From assembly GCA_033398695.1 (NCBI GenBank), contig CM065817.1:69428001-69492000 (forward strand): a stretch of DNA of 64,000 nucleotides. The letters run 5' to 3'. Shown one piece after another: positions 33,410 to 44,330 of the stretch. This stretch comes from Orobanche coerulescens (taxonomy: Eukaryota; Streptophyta; Magnoliopsida; Lamiales; Orobanchaceae). Each line of letters begins with the position of its first letter. The first letter of the stretch is position 1. The notes beneath the pieces were generated by a model that was not told the origin of the DNA, did not search any database, and saw nothing but the letters and a program-made list of their open reading frames with translations. The translations under genes and the position numbers were made by a program.

Positions 33410-36133
33410 CTACCGAAAGATAAATTTGTCAACCTTTACTAACACGTCCTCTATTACTCCTGGATATTTGATAGATCGATCCGCTAATTGCAAGGAGACC
33501 GTTCGGCTTGGCTTCCCAATGTCCACTTTTAAAATAGAAAGGGGCATAAGGTTTATGCTGGCCCCGAGATCGCATAGGGCTCTTTCAAAAGACGAATTTC
33601 CGATGATACAAGGGATGGTAAAGCTTCCCGGATCTCTCAGTTTAGGTGGGAGCTTCTTTTGTAAAATAGCGCAGCACTCCTCCGTTAAAGCGACCGTCTC
33701 ATATTCCTCGAGCTTTCTTTTGTTGGACAAGACTTCTTTCATGAATTTCACATAACTCGGCATTTGTTCCAATGCGTCGGCCAATGGAATGTTTATGTGC
33801 AATTTCTTGAAGACGTCGAGGAATTTTGAAAACTGCTTGTCCAGTTTTTGCTTTTGGAAATGCTGTGGGAATGGAACCTGAGGAGTGGGCTGAGTAGTCG
33901 ATACTTCCTTTGGCTTGGGCGCCTCATCCTTTTCCTTCTCGTTCTGCTCGATCGGCTGCTCTTTATTATTAATAGGCTGCCCCTTCAACTCCTTTCCACT
34001 TCGTAATTCGATCGCTTGCACATTTTCCTTGGGTTTCACTTCGGCTGCGCTGGTCGATGCACCTTGAGACCGAGAAGACAATAAATTAGCAATCTGCCCC
34101 ATTTGTGTTTCTAGATTTCGGATGGAGGTAGAATGATTTTGGAGGGTCGTCTCGGTGCGGGTCATGAATTGGCTCGTGTTAGCCGCCAATTGAGCAAGAG
34201 CATCTTCCAATGATACCTTTGGTGATTGAGGGGGCTGCTGTGGGGGCTGCGCAAAGTGAGCTTGTGGATGTTTCAAAGCTTGCCCGTTTCTCCACGAAAA
34301 ATTTTGTTGATTTCGCCACCCTTGATTATAAGTGCTGGGGTAAGAATTGTTTTGTCGATTCCCGTTTCCCACGAATTGAGCTTGCTCCATCGGATGTTGT
34401 TCGAACGGGTTTCCAACTTGACACTCCGCGCTCGGGTGTGATCCGTTACACCAATTGCATGTCTCTATGGTAACGGGGGAAGGTGCGTACGAAAATGCTT
34501 GGACCTGCTGAGTCAAGGCGGCGACTTGAGCAGACAATGTGGAAATCGGATCATTACTTGAAACTTCCATAACTCGCTTCGGCGTCAATCTTTCCGATGG
34601 CCATTGATATGCATTTGCGGCCATAGCTTCCAACAGCGAGTGTGCCTCGGCCATAGTCTTTCCCATCAAGGCCCCACCGGCGGCTGCATCCACGAGAGTG
34701 CGTGTAGAGGCACTCAATCCATTGTAGAACGTCTGAATTTGAAGCCAATCAGGAAGGCCGTGGTGTGGGCATCTCCGTAACAAATCTTTATATCGCTCCC
34801 ACTACAAAAAAAAACAGTTTTTACCGACGCCATTTACCGACGCCAGCACCGCCGTTGTTAAACTTATAATTTACCGACGCCATTTACCGACGCCCGTACT
34901 GCCGTTGTTAAATTTATAATTTACCGACGCCATTTACCGACGCCCGATTTACCGACGCCATTGCCGACGACCGGTTCGCAGACTTATTTTTTTACAATTA
35001 ACAACGCCGTTTACCGACGCCATTTACCGACGCCATTACCGACGCCATTTTGGCGTTGGTAATTTTTTTTTTTTTTTAAATTTACCGACGCCGTTTACGC
35101 CATTACCGACGCCATTTTCGGCGTCGGTAATTTTTTAACACAATCCCACATCGAAAAAACATCAATGTTTTTGGTGGTTTATAAACCAAAATCCTTCTCA
35201 ACCATTTGAAATTGAATGGAGCCCGAACCTGATCCGCCCGGACCCGCACCCGACCCGCCCGGACCCCGACCTGGACCTGACCGAACCCTCCCGCCTGAGC
35301 CCGGACCTAACCCGCCTGAGCCCCGCCTGAGTCCTGACCTGACTTTTTTAATTTAACGACGCCAAAAATGGCGTCGGTAAATGGCGGCGTCGGAAAATGG
35401 CGTCGGTAAAAAATTACCGTCGAGCGTTTTTCCAACGGCGGTTTGCCGTCGGTAATGGCGTCGGTAATTTTTTTACCAACGCCATTTTCTGTTTTACCAA
35501 CGCCATTTTGGCGTCGGTAAAAACTGTTTTTTTTGTAGTGTCCCAAGCCTCGTGGAGCGATTCCATATCGTACCGACCGAAAGTAGTTATCTCGTTTCTT
35601 AATCTCGCCGTTTTAGAAGGTGGGAAGAATTTGGCAAGGAAGGCTTGCGCTAACTCTGCCCAAGTTGTGATCGACCCCGGCGGTAAGGAATTTAACCAAA
35701 ATTTTGCTTTATCCCTCAAAGAGAAAGGGAAAAGCCGTAATCGGATCGCATCGTCAGTGACACTATTATTCTTGAACGTGTCACAAATTTCCAGGAAAGA
35801 AGCAATATGAGCGTTCGGGTCGTCATTCGGCAGTCCACAGAATTGGCTCGCCTGCACCATCTGAATAATGGCAGGCTTGATCTCAAAATTATTGGCTTGT
35901 ATAGTGGGACACCGAATTCCCGAAAAGTTTGCGTTGATCTGCGGCATGGCATAGTCTCGAAGAGCTAGTTCCGGTTGAACTTGCCGCACATGGTTATCTC
36001 CTCCTTGGATTTCAATATTTTTGGCCATGTTGACCGTCGTCTGCAATTCTCTTTTCTCCTTCTTGCTCCTTCGAAGAGTGCGCTCGAGCTCGGTATCCAA
36101 AGGTAGTAGGCCTTCGTTACCGAGTTTTCTCAT
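33410..36133 (-). pseudogene. gag: Athila gag-protease (split by a CACTA MITE)
   Basis: The start at 36133 (MRKLGNEGLLPLDTELERTL) is the usual Athila Gag opening. The capsid region includes FLEICDTFK and LRLFPFSLRDKAKFWLNSL, and it is interrupted after LHEAW by the MITE at 34800-35540. It resumes as RCPHHGLPDWLQIQTFYNGL, then a knuckle-like CNWCNGSHPSAEC (CX2CX3HX4C, near 34420-34460), a basic and Gln-rich linker, and the protease with ALCDLGASINLMPLS near 33565. Element plus duplication is 744 bp, so both halves remain in one frame, but the MITE brings stops. A TAG at 33412-33410 ends the frame. Confidence 0.92.
34800..35540. mobile_element. CACTA-type miniature element in Athila gag
   Basis: The 741-bp element has inverted ends CACTACAAAAAAAAACAG and TAGTG on the other side, extending through TTTTTACCGACGCC, with 3-bp duplication TCC at 34797-34799 and 35541-35543. 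Subterminal regions repeat ATTTACCGACGCCAT and its complement more than ten times, as expected for transposase-binding repeats. The centre (about 35125-35345) is unique and GC-rich with repeated CCGACCCGCC-like phrases. It encodes no transposase, so it is non-autonomous. Confidence 0.93.
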
Positions 36134-36252
36134 GCACTACACGAAAGGTCCTGAAAGGAAAAACAAATAAACGAAATTAAATACTCAAAAATAAAAGTAA
36201 AAACGTTCAAATTAAGACTAGAAAAACTTAAATCGATATTAGAAAATTTCAG

Positions 36253-36270
36253 TCCCCGACAACGGCGCCA
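36253..36270 (-). other. Athila primer-binding site (tRNA-Asp type)
   Basis: The minus strand reads TGGCGCCGTTGTCGGGGA, one base different from the tRNA-Asp-type site TGGCGCCGTTGCCGGGGA typical of Athila/Tat elements. It lies 6 nt inside the 5' LTR edge and sets the minus orientation. Confidence 0.93.
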
Positions 36271-36276
36271 AAAACT

Positions 36277-37601
36277 TGTTGCGATTTTTCTTACACGCAA
36301 GTGCACGTTATCGTTTACAAGTAATAAAGTGATAAGTAGAGTATCGTTCCCACGAAGACTGAGTCTCTAACTACCGATTTTGTGTATTCTAGTTTTATTC
36401 GAACAATCGAATTTGGGTTTGCAATTAATAACTAAAAGAATTAATAAGAGATTAAACAGTAAAAAACGATAGCTAGAAGAAAAAGGAAATCAAATGATGA
36501 ATAAGTCTAGGATTCTGAATCCACCTCGGTTTATCCGAATTTACTCTCGATTATCCGAAATAAATAATTTTCCCAATTTATTGAAGGCGGAGATTGCTAA
36601 TATATTCTACCGCCTCTCCCGAGGTCAATAGATTTGTCTAAAGGCGAATAACGCACTCTATCCCTAGGTGAATTAATTCGTCAATAGGCGAAAAGCATAA
36701 AATCTCCAAAAGGCCACGTAGTTCCTATGAGTATATTCCTATCTCACAGAATAAAACGGTCCTCACCAATAGTTCCTCACCAATTCTCCTCTCCCGATTC
36801 GAATTGAATGATTAAATCAATACAACTATTGGCCAGATAATTGCAAGCATTAAACACAATTGGGAAAACTCAACAAAAAGGTAATTAATTAGACAATCTC
36901 AAGCAAATTCGTCAAAACATAGGTTTCATCAAAATCCTAGATTAGGGTTTTTAGCCTGCCATACGAATAAATAAAAATACAGAATAAATAAATGAAAGCA
37001 TTAAAATCAAACGCAGATGAAGCTCGGATTCCTCCGTTCTTCGGCTTCCGCCCTCTGCCTTTAAAGTCTTCTGCTTCCCTCTTCTTCTTCCGTCTCCAAG
37101 ATTAAGCTCCAAAAGATAAAAGATCCAAGATAATTAATTAGGGTCTTAAACCCTATTTATAGCTCAGCACATCCTCCAAATCGCGTCCGTATGAGTAGGT
37201 CGAAAACTGGCTTCGAAACGGCCCAAATCCACGCGGACATACAAAAACCGCCAAGTGTGCCGCGGCGCACTAAATCTATGCCGCGGCACAAAGCCTTCAG
37301 CTGGATGCCTGGGCGTCCTTAAATTCTTCTGTGCCGCGGCTCACCTGGGCTGTGCCGCGGCACAGAGTACAGTTTACTCTGCGCTCGGCTGGGTGTCTTC
37401 CTGTGCCGCGGCCCTGCTTCCTTGTGCCGCGGCTCATAGCCCAGATTTGCCGTTTTCGCCCGTTTTGCCTCGTTTTAGCTTCCGAACTTCAATTTCCTCA
37501 CAAATATACAAAATTAAGGCATTAAAGGCTCATTTAAACAACTTCACTCTCCAAAATAATACAAAATAATGATAAATAAGCGTATAAAAATACGCCTAAC
37601 A
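36277..37601 (-). repeat. Athila 5' LTR
   Basis: This 1325-bp LTR contains a GTGCCGCGGCAC cluster (37255-37440), less decayed than the 3' copy, and TATA box CTATAAATAGG on minus at about 37163-37153. It ends at the CCAGT duplication where the G1 LTR resumes. Confidence 0.95.
37153..37440 (-). promoter_or_regulatory. Palindrome cluster and TATA box of Athila 5' LTR
   Basis: Seven GTGCCGCGGC-type sites lie between 37255 and 37435, one extended as GTGCCGCGGCACAGAGTACAG. The last is about 90 bp upstream of CTATAAATAGG. This would be the promoter driving Athila transcription. Confidence 0.62.
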
Positions 37602-37606
37602 CCAGT

Positions 37607-38111
37607 GCTGGCCTGGGCCCGAACGACGGACCGAACGACCCCACAACCCGAACCTGAATACGAATCGAAGATACGGTTACGAATTACTCGCAAAGACGAA
37701 CTCGAGCACTAAGAGAACACATGATTCCGACCACCAGAAGGCTCGAAATTCGACAACGGAAAGTAATTACCCGAAACTTTGGGAAATTACGAAAATGGCC
37801 CAAAACGTCCGAAATACACGATACATGGTCGAAACACCAAACCGAAGTTCACAACACGTTTAACAAAGTTAAACGGACTTACGGGAAACTCGAAACAGCA
37901 GTTTCGGACGAGATTCGCAAGAATCGAACTCAAGTGCGGAAAAGTCGCCAAAAAGCACGGAACTCAACAAAACGACACCGAAACGAGCTCGGATGACAAA
38001 AAGTGCAGAATTAATCATTCTCAGAATGACGAAACGGTCATGTGCGAGTCGTCAAAATAAACTTTCGCCGAAAAAAATAAATTACCGGAAATCGAAATTA
38101 CGGGTATTACA
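37607..38111 (-). repeat. G1 5' LTR, outer part
   Basis: This part continues the G1 LTR after the Athila insertion, matching 12230-12735. It ends TTACGGGTATTACA and is followed by the CCTTT duplication, where copia integrase resumes. Open frames here are antisense shadows without family motifs. Confidence 0.92.
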
Positions 38112-38412
38112 CCTTTGACGACTATTGCATGTCGATTGGGATTGAAGTTGAACATCCCGTCTCCCATATTTATTCGCAGAATGGCCTTGCTGAGGCTATT
38201 ATTAAGCAGTTACAGCTTATCGCCCGAGCATTGGTATTGCGCACCAACTTGCCGATTTCTGCCTGGGGTTATGCAATTTTGCATGCGGCTATAATTATTA
38301 GCTTTAGACCCACTGCCAATCAACCGTTTAGTGCGTTACAGTTGGTAACTGGATATGAGTCTGATATTTCACACTTATACATTTTTGGTTATGCAGTCTA
38401 TGTGCCAATTAC
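38112..38412 (+). pseudogene. pol: Copia integrase, second part
   Basis: The copia frame resumes with CMSIGIEVEHPVSHIY and SQNGLAEAIIKQL. The last motif carries the catalytic Glu, and the spacing from the Asp in RLDNAGKF (before G1) is the D-35-E of retroviral-type integrases. It continues through ISAWGYAILHAA and LVTGYESDISHLYIFG, then is cut at 38412 by G3. The 301 bp here include both target duplications. Confidence 0.92.
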
Positions 38413-39182
38413 TGTAACACCCCAAATCCTATTGGGTTATTACAGTGCCGTGGACCCCACGCCAGGAGATCCACCAGGCGAACATGACTAAAATACGTTA
38501 AATTAAACCACAAGGGAAAATCATAGTCCCTACCATGATATCCAACACAATATTCCGATAGGGAATTTCAACGACAAAAGTGGCCTACATGGCCAAAATG
38601 AAATACAACAGCATCCACGAACATCCTGTCGGTAATACAACACGACAACAATCGACAAGACTGGAGTACACTCCAACCGATCGACCAACAATGAACAACT
38701 CGGACTAGTATCGCTCGAATGCCTCGTCGCCATCATCATGCCCCTGTGTCTCAACTCTCTCCTCGCAAGCACCTAAAACATGAAAACATGTTCCGCCACT
38801 GGGTCGACCATCCAGATAATGAATATCAAATACATGTATAACATGATATGCATCCAAAGGCGTAATGAAACGGTACAATGATAATAATAATACGAGATGC
38901 TCACAAACCAATGTAAGAACCGAGCATTCGTGAAATACTATGCCCACGGCATACTATTAATAATTGCTCAACAAAGTTAGAACATAAGTGCCCAACGACG
39001 AATCATAATCACAGAGTACCACAATGAATTACACGACATGAACCAAACCAATCAATTAATTATGAATCACAATGCCCGAAGGCTCCAATGAAATTACCAA
39101 GACAATCACAAAGGCCTTAAAGACACTCACCAAGTCGCCAAATATCACAATCACATGAAGTCGAAAAGTCAAGCCGTTATTG

Positions 39183-39399
39183 ATTAGGGCGAGCCACGGC
39201 ATGAAAACCGTATCACAATTAGGGCGGGCTACGGCATGAAAGCCGTATCACAATTAGGGCCGAAGCCACGGCATGAAAGCCGTATCACAATTAGGGCCGA
39301 AGCCACGGCATGAAAGCCGTATCACAATTAGGGCCGAAGCCACGGCATGAAAGCCGTATCACAATTAGGGCCGAAGCCACGGCACGAAGCCGTATCACA
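39183..39399. repeat. 37-bp tandem repeat within G3 LTR 1
   Basis: Six head-to-tail units contain GGGCCGAAGCCACGGCATG and GCCGTATCACAATTAG. Each unit has the inverted pair ACGGC...GCCGT, so it could form a small hairpin in RNA. Equivalent blocks are at 45101-45315 and 51012-51230 in the other two LTRs. Confidence 0.92.
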
Positions 39400-40669
39400 A
39401 TGAATGATAGTGTGCTGCCTTGAGTCGGCCAACACGATGATAGTAACACACGGATAGACACCGTCCTTGAAGGTCCCAAATTAACACCTCGATTGCCTTA
39501 GAACGGCCAACCGACAACAATAATGCAGCGGATGATTCAATACCTCGATTGCCTAAAACGGTCAATCGACAACAATGATACCATAAATGATTGAACACTT
39601 CGATTTGCCCGAGAACGGCCAATCGATAACAATGACACGATGAATGAGTGAATACCTCGATTGCCTTAGAAAGGTCAATCGATAACAATGATTTAGTGAA
39701 TGATTGAACATTTCGATTTGCTTGAGAACGGCAATTCGATAACAATGATATGAAGGATGCCCCGGCACCTTTAATCGGTTACCGACGACGAAGGCGAGAA
39801 ATGAATAAACCAATGCCTTTAATCGGCCTGTACAGTTTTAATGACAATCCAAACAGGAATAACAATGATCTCAACGATGTCTTTAATTGACATCTATAAT
39901 AACAACAATCGATACATCGATACCGCGAACCGGCTACCGACAATGACATTAATAATGAGTATCACAATGCCTTGAACCGGCCATTAACGAACAATGAAAT
40001 ATTTGGCATAATTGCCGAAAGGTATCGTATCGAACGATCTCTTAATATCAATGAATTCATGAAGAGACTAAGTCTCGGAATGATACAACACATTCATACA
40101 CATATATGATAACATTAATCTCATTGACTAGTACAAGTATAAAACTTGCCTCAACCGAAGGCGATGGAATCCCTCCACGAACAACGAACGGCGTCCTCCG
40201 GTAAACACAAGTACTCGAACTACCTTGAATGAAATACAATTCATTCAATAACACAATATCAATCGAAATCAACATAACGACCGAAAGAAACTCTTTGAGG
40301 CATTTAATCGAACACTAAATGTTCAAAGTTCCTCAAGACCCTAAAAATCATCAATCGGGTTGAACGAAAAATATGGATATACAATCCATAGAACATGATT
40401 AATAATGTTTACTAACATCAACCGATTCATCAAAATCGGATTAGAAACGAAATCAAGAACAATTCTCCAAAAAGTCAACTTGAAAGAAAATCAAGAAATA
40501 TACCTTGATTCGACGAAATACTCGGATTAGATGATGATATAATCAACAAGGATCTTCCAAAATGCCTTGGAAATGATTAGAATCGCCAAGAACTCGATTT
40601 CCCGAGCCTCCGTCGCCAAACGCCGAAAAGGAAGAAAAATCGCGTTGAAATGAAATCGCCGAGCCGGGC

Positions 40670-40995
40670 TATATATAGCCTACAGGTTACTGGCCAGAAT
40701 CGGCAGCCTTACGGCCGTAACTCGGACACCTTATGGCCGTACTCGGCAGCCTTACGGCCGTAATCGGCATTCGCTGTCAAAATCGCCAAAGACCACCGGA
40801 CACTTACTACCGTAACTCGCCCACCTTACGGCCGTAATCGCCTTCGCCACAAAATCCGCCTGGCCAGACGTCAGCATTCGATCACGCTTACGGCCGTAAC
40901 TCGGACACCTTACGGCCAGAATCGCACCTTACGGCCGTAACTCGCCAAAGCCAGCCTCGCTCCGGCCGTGACTGGCCGTGGCCACTCCGACGGCT
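40670..40995 (-). promoter_or_regulatory. TTACGGCCGTAA cluster and TATA box of G3 LTR 1
   Basis: About eight full or partial TTACGGCCGTAA sites lie between 40705 and 40990, several now reading CTTACGGCCAGAA or TTATGGCCGTA. They lie directly upstream of CTATATATAGC on the minus strand. Confidence 0.62.
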
Positions 40996-41799
40996 TGACG
41001 ACCCCGAAACCCGAACTCGAGTAAAAATCGAAGATACGGTTACGAAGTACTCGCAAAGACGAATCCAAGCACTAAGAGAACACACGATTCCGACCATCCG
41101 AAGTGTCGAATTCGACAACGAAATAATTACCCTGTGCTTTGGGAAATTACAAAAATGGCCCAAAACGTCCAAAATCACGATACGTGATCGAAACACCGAA
41201 CCAAAGCTCGCAACATGAATAATAACATTAAATGAACTTATAGAAACTCAAACAACAGCTTGACGAGATTCGCAAGAATCGAGCTCCAAATGCGGAAAAG
41301 TCGCTAAAAAGCATGGAACTCAACAAAACGACACCGAAACGAACTCGATGACAAAAGTACAGAATTAATTATTCTCGAAATGACGAACGGTCACGAGCGA
41401 GTCGTCAAAACGGACTTCCACTAAAAAAATTACCGAAAAATCAAATTGCGGATATTACATACTACCCTTAAAAGAAGTTTCGTCCCAAACTTAAAACAAG
41501 TAGGAGAAGCAATATCCCGCCATGAAAAATCAACGAAATACACACGAACAAGAATGATCACAATGAATGATAATGAATCGAAATCTAACAAGGATCAAGA
41601 ATGGCTCACCGGGGTGAAATGATAACGTAATGAGTGATAGCTCAAATGAAATGATTGGAAACATAGTTTCCCGTGAAGTGAATGATTAGTTTGATAATTA
41701 TAAGTCTCAACGTGATTGATATATGATGAATGAATTATTTGAATGAATGAACGACAAATGAAATGAATGATTATACTATTACCGAGCAAGAATTAACTT

Positions 41800-43022
41800 G
41801 TTCAAAACCGGTGATGAATGTCCTTACCTATGGCTCTCGAAGCCTGGTAGGACCCCTTGGATGAAGCACGAGCTGGAGTAACAAAGTCCCCCGAGGCCCT
41901 TGAGCTCTCTCGAGATCTACCGGAACTAGGACCCCTGCAATATTTCCGTAGGTGTCCCGGGTTCCCACACGTAAAATGCATAATAGCCGGCACCGTACAC
42001 CGAGTATTCGCGTGCCCCGCCGAATCACGATTAAAGCAAACAACGGTCGAACTCGCTGCGTCGAGAGGAAGATGCTTTCAAAGACGAAGACGATCGAAAA
42101 CGACCTTTTGGACGTCGTAGCCCGATGTCCCTCGTAACGAACCGCATCCTAGTCCTCTCACCCGAAGAAGTCAAGGATGCTTCGAGTAAGCTCCTTGATC
42201 AAAACTCGCTCCAAGAGCCTTCTCGATGAACTCGCTAAGTGAATTACAATTGTGATTTAACAATCGCATCCTCAATCATGGATTTAACCTCTTGCAAAAA
42301 TACTTAATTTTATCCGCCTCAAGACGGATAATTGACGAAGCAAATCAAGTAGTCCCCTAAACTTCTCAAGAATGACAATAACACCCTCGTCCTTGACGGA
42401 TTCGGGGTTCAAAACTTCGACAACTTGGCTTCACGAAGTGGAGCCGGATAATACCTCTCTAACATGAGAGTCTTGAATCGGCTCCAAATACAATCACGAT
42501 CGAAGGGTTTCACAGAAAGCCACCACGAATAAGCGCCCTTACTCAAGTAATAAGCCATCGCCACTTTACTCTCTTCCGACATCGAACCATGTCGAAGAGT
42601 TTATCAAAATGCTCGGGCCAATGAACAATATCACCGGTTCCGACGAACCTCAAAAGTAGGTGGCATCGACGAGAGATATCGCCCACAATCCGATTCACTC
42701 CTCCGTCTGTCCATGAAATGGCACTGCATCCTCATGCGGTGGACCACGAACTATCGAGGTCCGCATGGTCTCCACTATCCGCGTCATCCGAGTCATCCGG
42801 GCCATCATGCCCCGCATAAATATGAATGGATCAACCCGAACACCTTCCGAGTGAGATGCCTCTGCACGACTCCTGACGGTGAATGATTATCTCACGATGA
42901 ATGAGTAGCCTCGTTATTTGATGAATTAATGATATCTCGCGTTCGTGTGGGCATGCACACGAGATCCCGGTTCTGGACCGCACCGCGCCTCTTCCCCTGC
43001 GTCCTCTGACGGCTCTATCCAT
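41800..43022 (-). pseudogene. G3 gag relic, copy A
   Basis: The start corresponds to the basic MDRAVRGRRGRG segment at 43022. A knuckle-like FTCGNPGHLRKYC appears at about 41937-41980, with the first Cys of CX2C absent. The intervening capsid region is scattered over frames. Copy B (47710-48922) is better preserved. No protease, RT or integrase follows. Confidence 0.65.
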
Positions 43023-43289
43023 ACCGAAGTAGGAAAGTCACATGATGATTATAGATTCCGCATGAATATCGCATTATGATTACATTACGAGTGACAATAA
43101 TGAGCATACACGCCTCGCACAATGAATGCATTAATGATTTAATGAAATGATCGTCGAAATTACGCGAGTATGATAAGATCGTATGAGACATCAAATGAGG
43201 TAACATGATTGCTGATGAAATTCTGAAATGATTACCTTGAACAAGTTAACAAGGTTGAAAATTCGATCCTCAAGATCAACAATCGAACC

Positions 43290-43940
43290 GTGAGATGGGT
43301 CGAACGATTAATGAATTAACCGAACAATGAGATTGGTCGAGTGACGAGTGAATTAGCTAAACGATGAGATTAATTGAGTGATGAATGAATTAGTAACGAT
43401 GAGGTTAATTGAGTGATGAACGGCTAAACCGAGCCATGATATTGATCAATGATGAATGAATTAATCGAGTGATGAATGAGTTAACTAAGTGATGAATTAA
43501 CCGACTAATGATATTGGTGAGTGATGAATGAATTATCCGAGTGATGAATTAATTAATCAATAATGAGATTGATCGAGTAATGAATGAATTGACGGAACAA
43601 TGAGATTGATCGAGTGATTAATGAATTAATATGAACAATGAGATTGACTAAGTGATGAATGAATTAACCGAGTGATGAATGAATTAATCGAGTGATGAAT
43701 GAATTAACCGAGTGATGAATGATATTGACTGAGTGATGAAGGAATTAACTGACTGATGAATGAATTATCTGAGTGATGATATTGACTGAGTGAGGAATGA
43801 ATTAACTGAGTGATAGATGAATTATCTGAGTGATGATATTGACTGAGTGAGGAATGAATTAACTGAGTGATAGATGAATTATCTGAGTGATGATATTGAC
43901 TGAGTGATGAATGAATTAACTGAGTGATGAGATCAAAATG
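43290..43940. repeat. Tandem repeat in G3 leader, copy A
   Basis: The block repeats units of about 20-22 bp (GAGTGATGAATGAATTAACC and variants), with a higher-order unit of about 57 bp from 43750 to 43925. It translates into repeated frames that are repeat artefacts. The same block recurs at 49205-49850. Confidence 0.9.
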
Positions 43941-44330
43941 ATGATTGAAAATTATTAACTGATAAATGAGTTGATCCTTAATGCTTACACAAGTCACACG
44001 TGCTCCAAAACAATTAATCATGAATCAATCATAGCACTAATATCACATATAGGTTTCAGCAAAGCATGAACGATTAATGACATGATGGATGTATGAACAC
44101 AAAGAGAATCGAGTCCTTACACAGGTCATACGAAGCTTCGAGGTCTCGCGATACTAGTCTTCACCGACGACGACTCGATGAATGAATGACTCGTGCATCG
44201 CACTAATATTACGACTCACAAAACTCGATCGACTAGATTGTCATAACCTCGACAATCCCACTACTACCGCGTCGGTAGGACCACATAACTCACATCTCGG
44301 TATTTCACAACCCAACGCTCGATACCATTT

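Larger units (their letters stand above)
18035..37601 (-). mobile_element. Athila-type Ty3/gypsy retrotransposon (nearly intact, two nested insertions)
   Basis: LTRs of 1325 bp at 18035-19359 and 36277-37601 run TGTTGCGATT...CGCCTAACA, with 5-bp duplication CCAGT at 18030-18034 and 37602-37606. On the minus strand the order is: 5' LTR, tRNA-Asp-type primer site, gag, PR-RT-RNaseH-IN in one frame, a 2.4-kb non-coding 3' region, a polypurine tract, 3' LTR. The Asp primer site, the ALCDLGASINLMP protease and FMDDFSVFG RT are typical of Athila. Nested inside are G4 (21200-29511) and a CACTA MITE (34800-35540). Confidence 0.95.
9874..38111 (-). mobile_element. Non-autonomous long-LTR gypsy element 'G1' (contains nested Athila)
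   Basis: Termini are TGTAACACCC...GGGTATTACA with 5-bp target duplication CCTTT at 9869-9873 and 38112-38116. Two LTRs of about 2.86 kb flank an interior of 2.94 kb (12736-15676) with a tRNA-Met-type primer site and a polypurine region but no gag or pol. The right LTR is split by the Athila element (18035-37601, plus its duplication). LTR ends and the PPT-adjacent CGGGACGAAACTTCTTTTAAG are shared with T1, G3 and G4, so it appears to be a non-autonomous Tekay relative (LARD-like). Confidence 0.9.
38413..41459 (-). repeat. G3 LTR 1 (outer, 3')
   Basis: The 3047-bp LTR contains 37-bp tandem units at 39183-39399 (phrase CACGGCATGAAAGCCGTATC), five imperfect units of about 55-58 bp at 39487-39760 (phrase CGATAACAATGA), TATA box TATATATAG near 40670-40678 and the TTACGGCCGTAA cluster at 40700-40965. 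Confidence 0.93.
41460..44330 (-). other. G3 interior A
   Basis: The 2871-bp interior has the polypurine region at its left edge, a gag relic (about 41800-43022), then a leader with a dense tandem repeat (43290-43940) and a primer-site region at its right edge. Compared with interior B it has many small deletions (often CG-, CTG- or CGG-containing words), so its reading frames are more broken. Confidence 0.85.

Noticed and set aside
39183..39399. Regular 37-bp repeats resembling a CRISPR array
   Set aside because: The units are contiguous with no unique spacers, lie in a plant LTR, recur in all three G3 LTRs and have no cas genes nearby.
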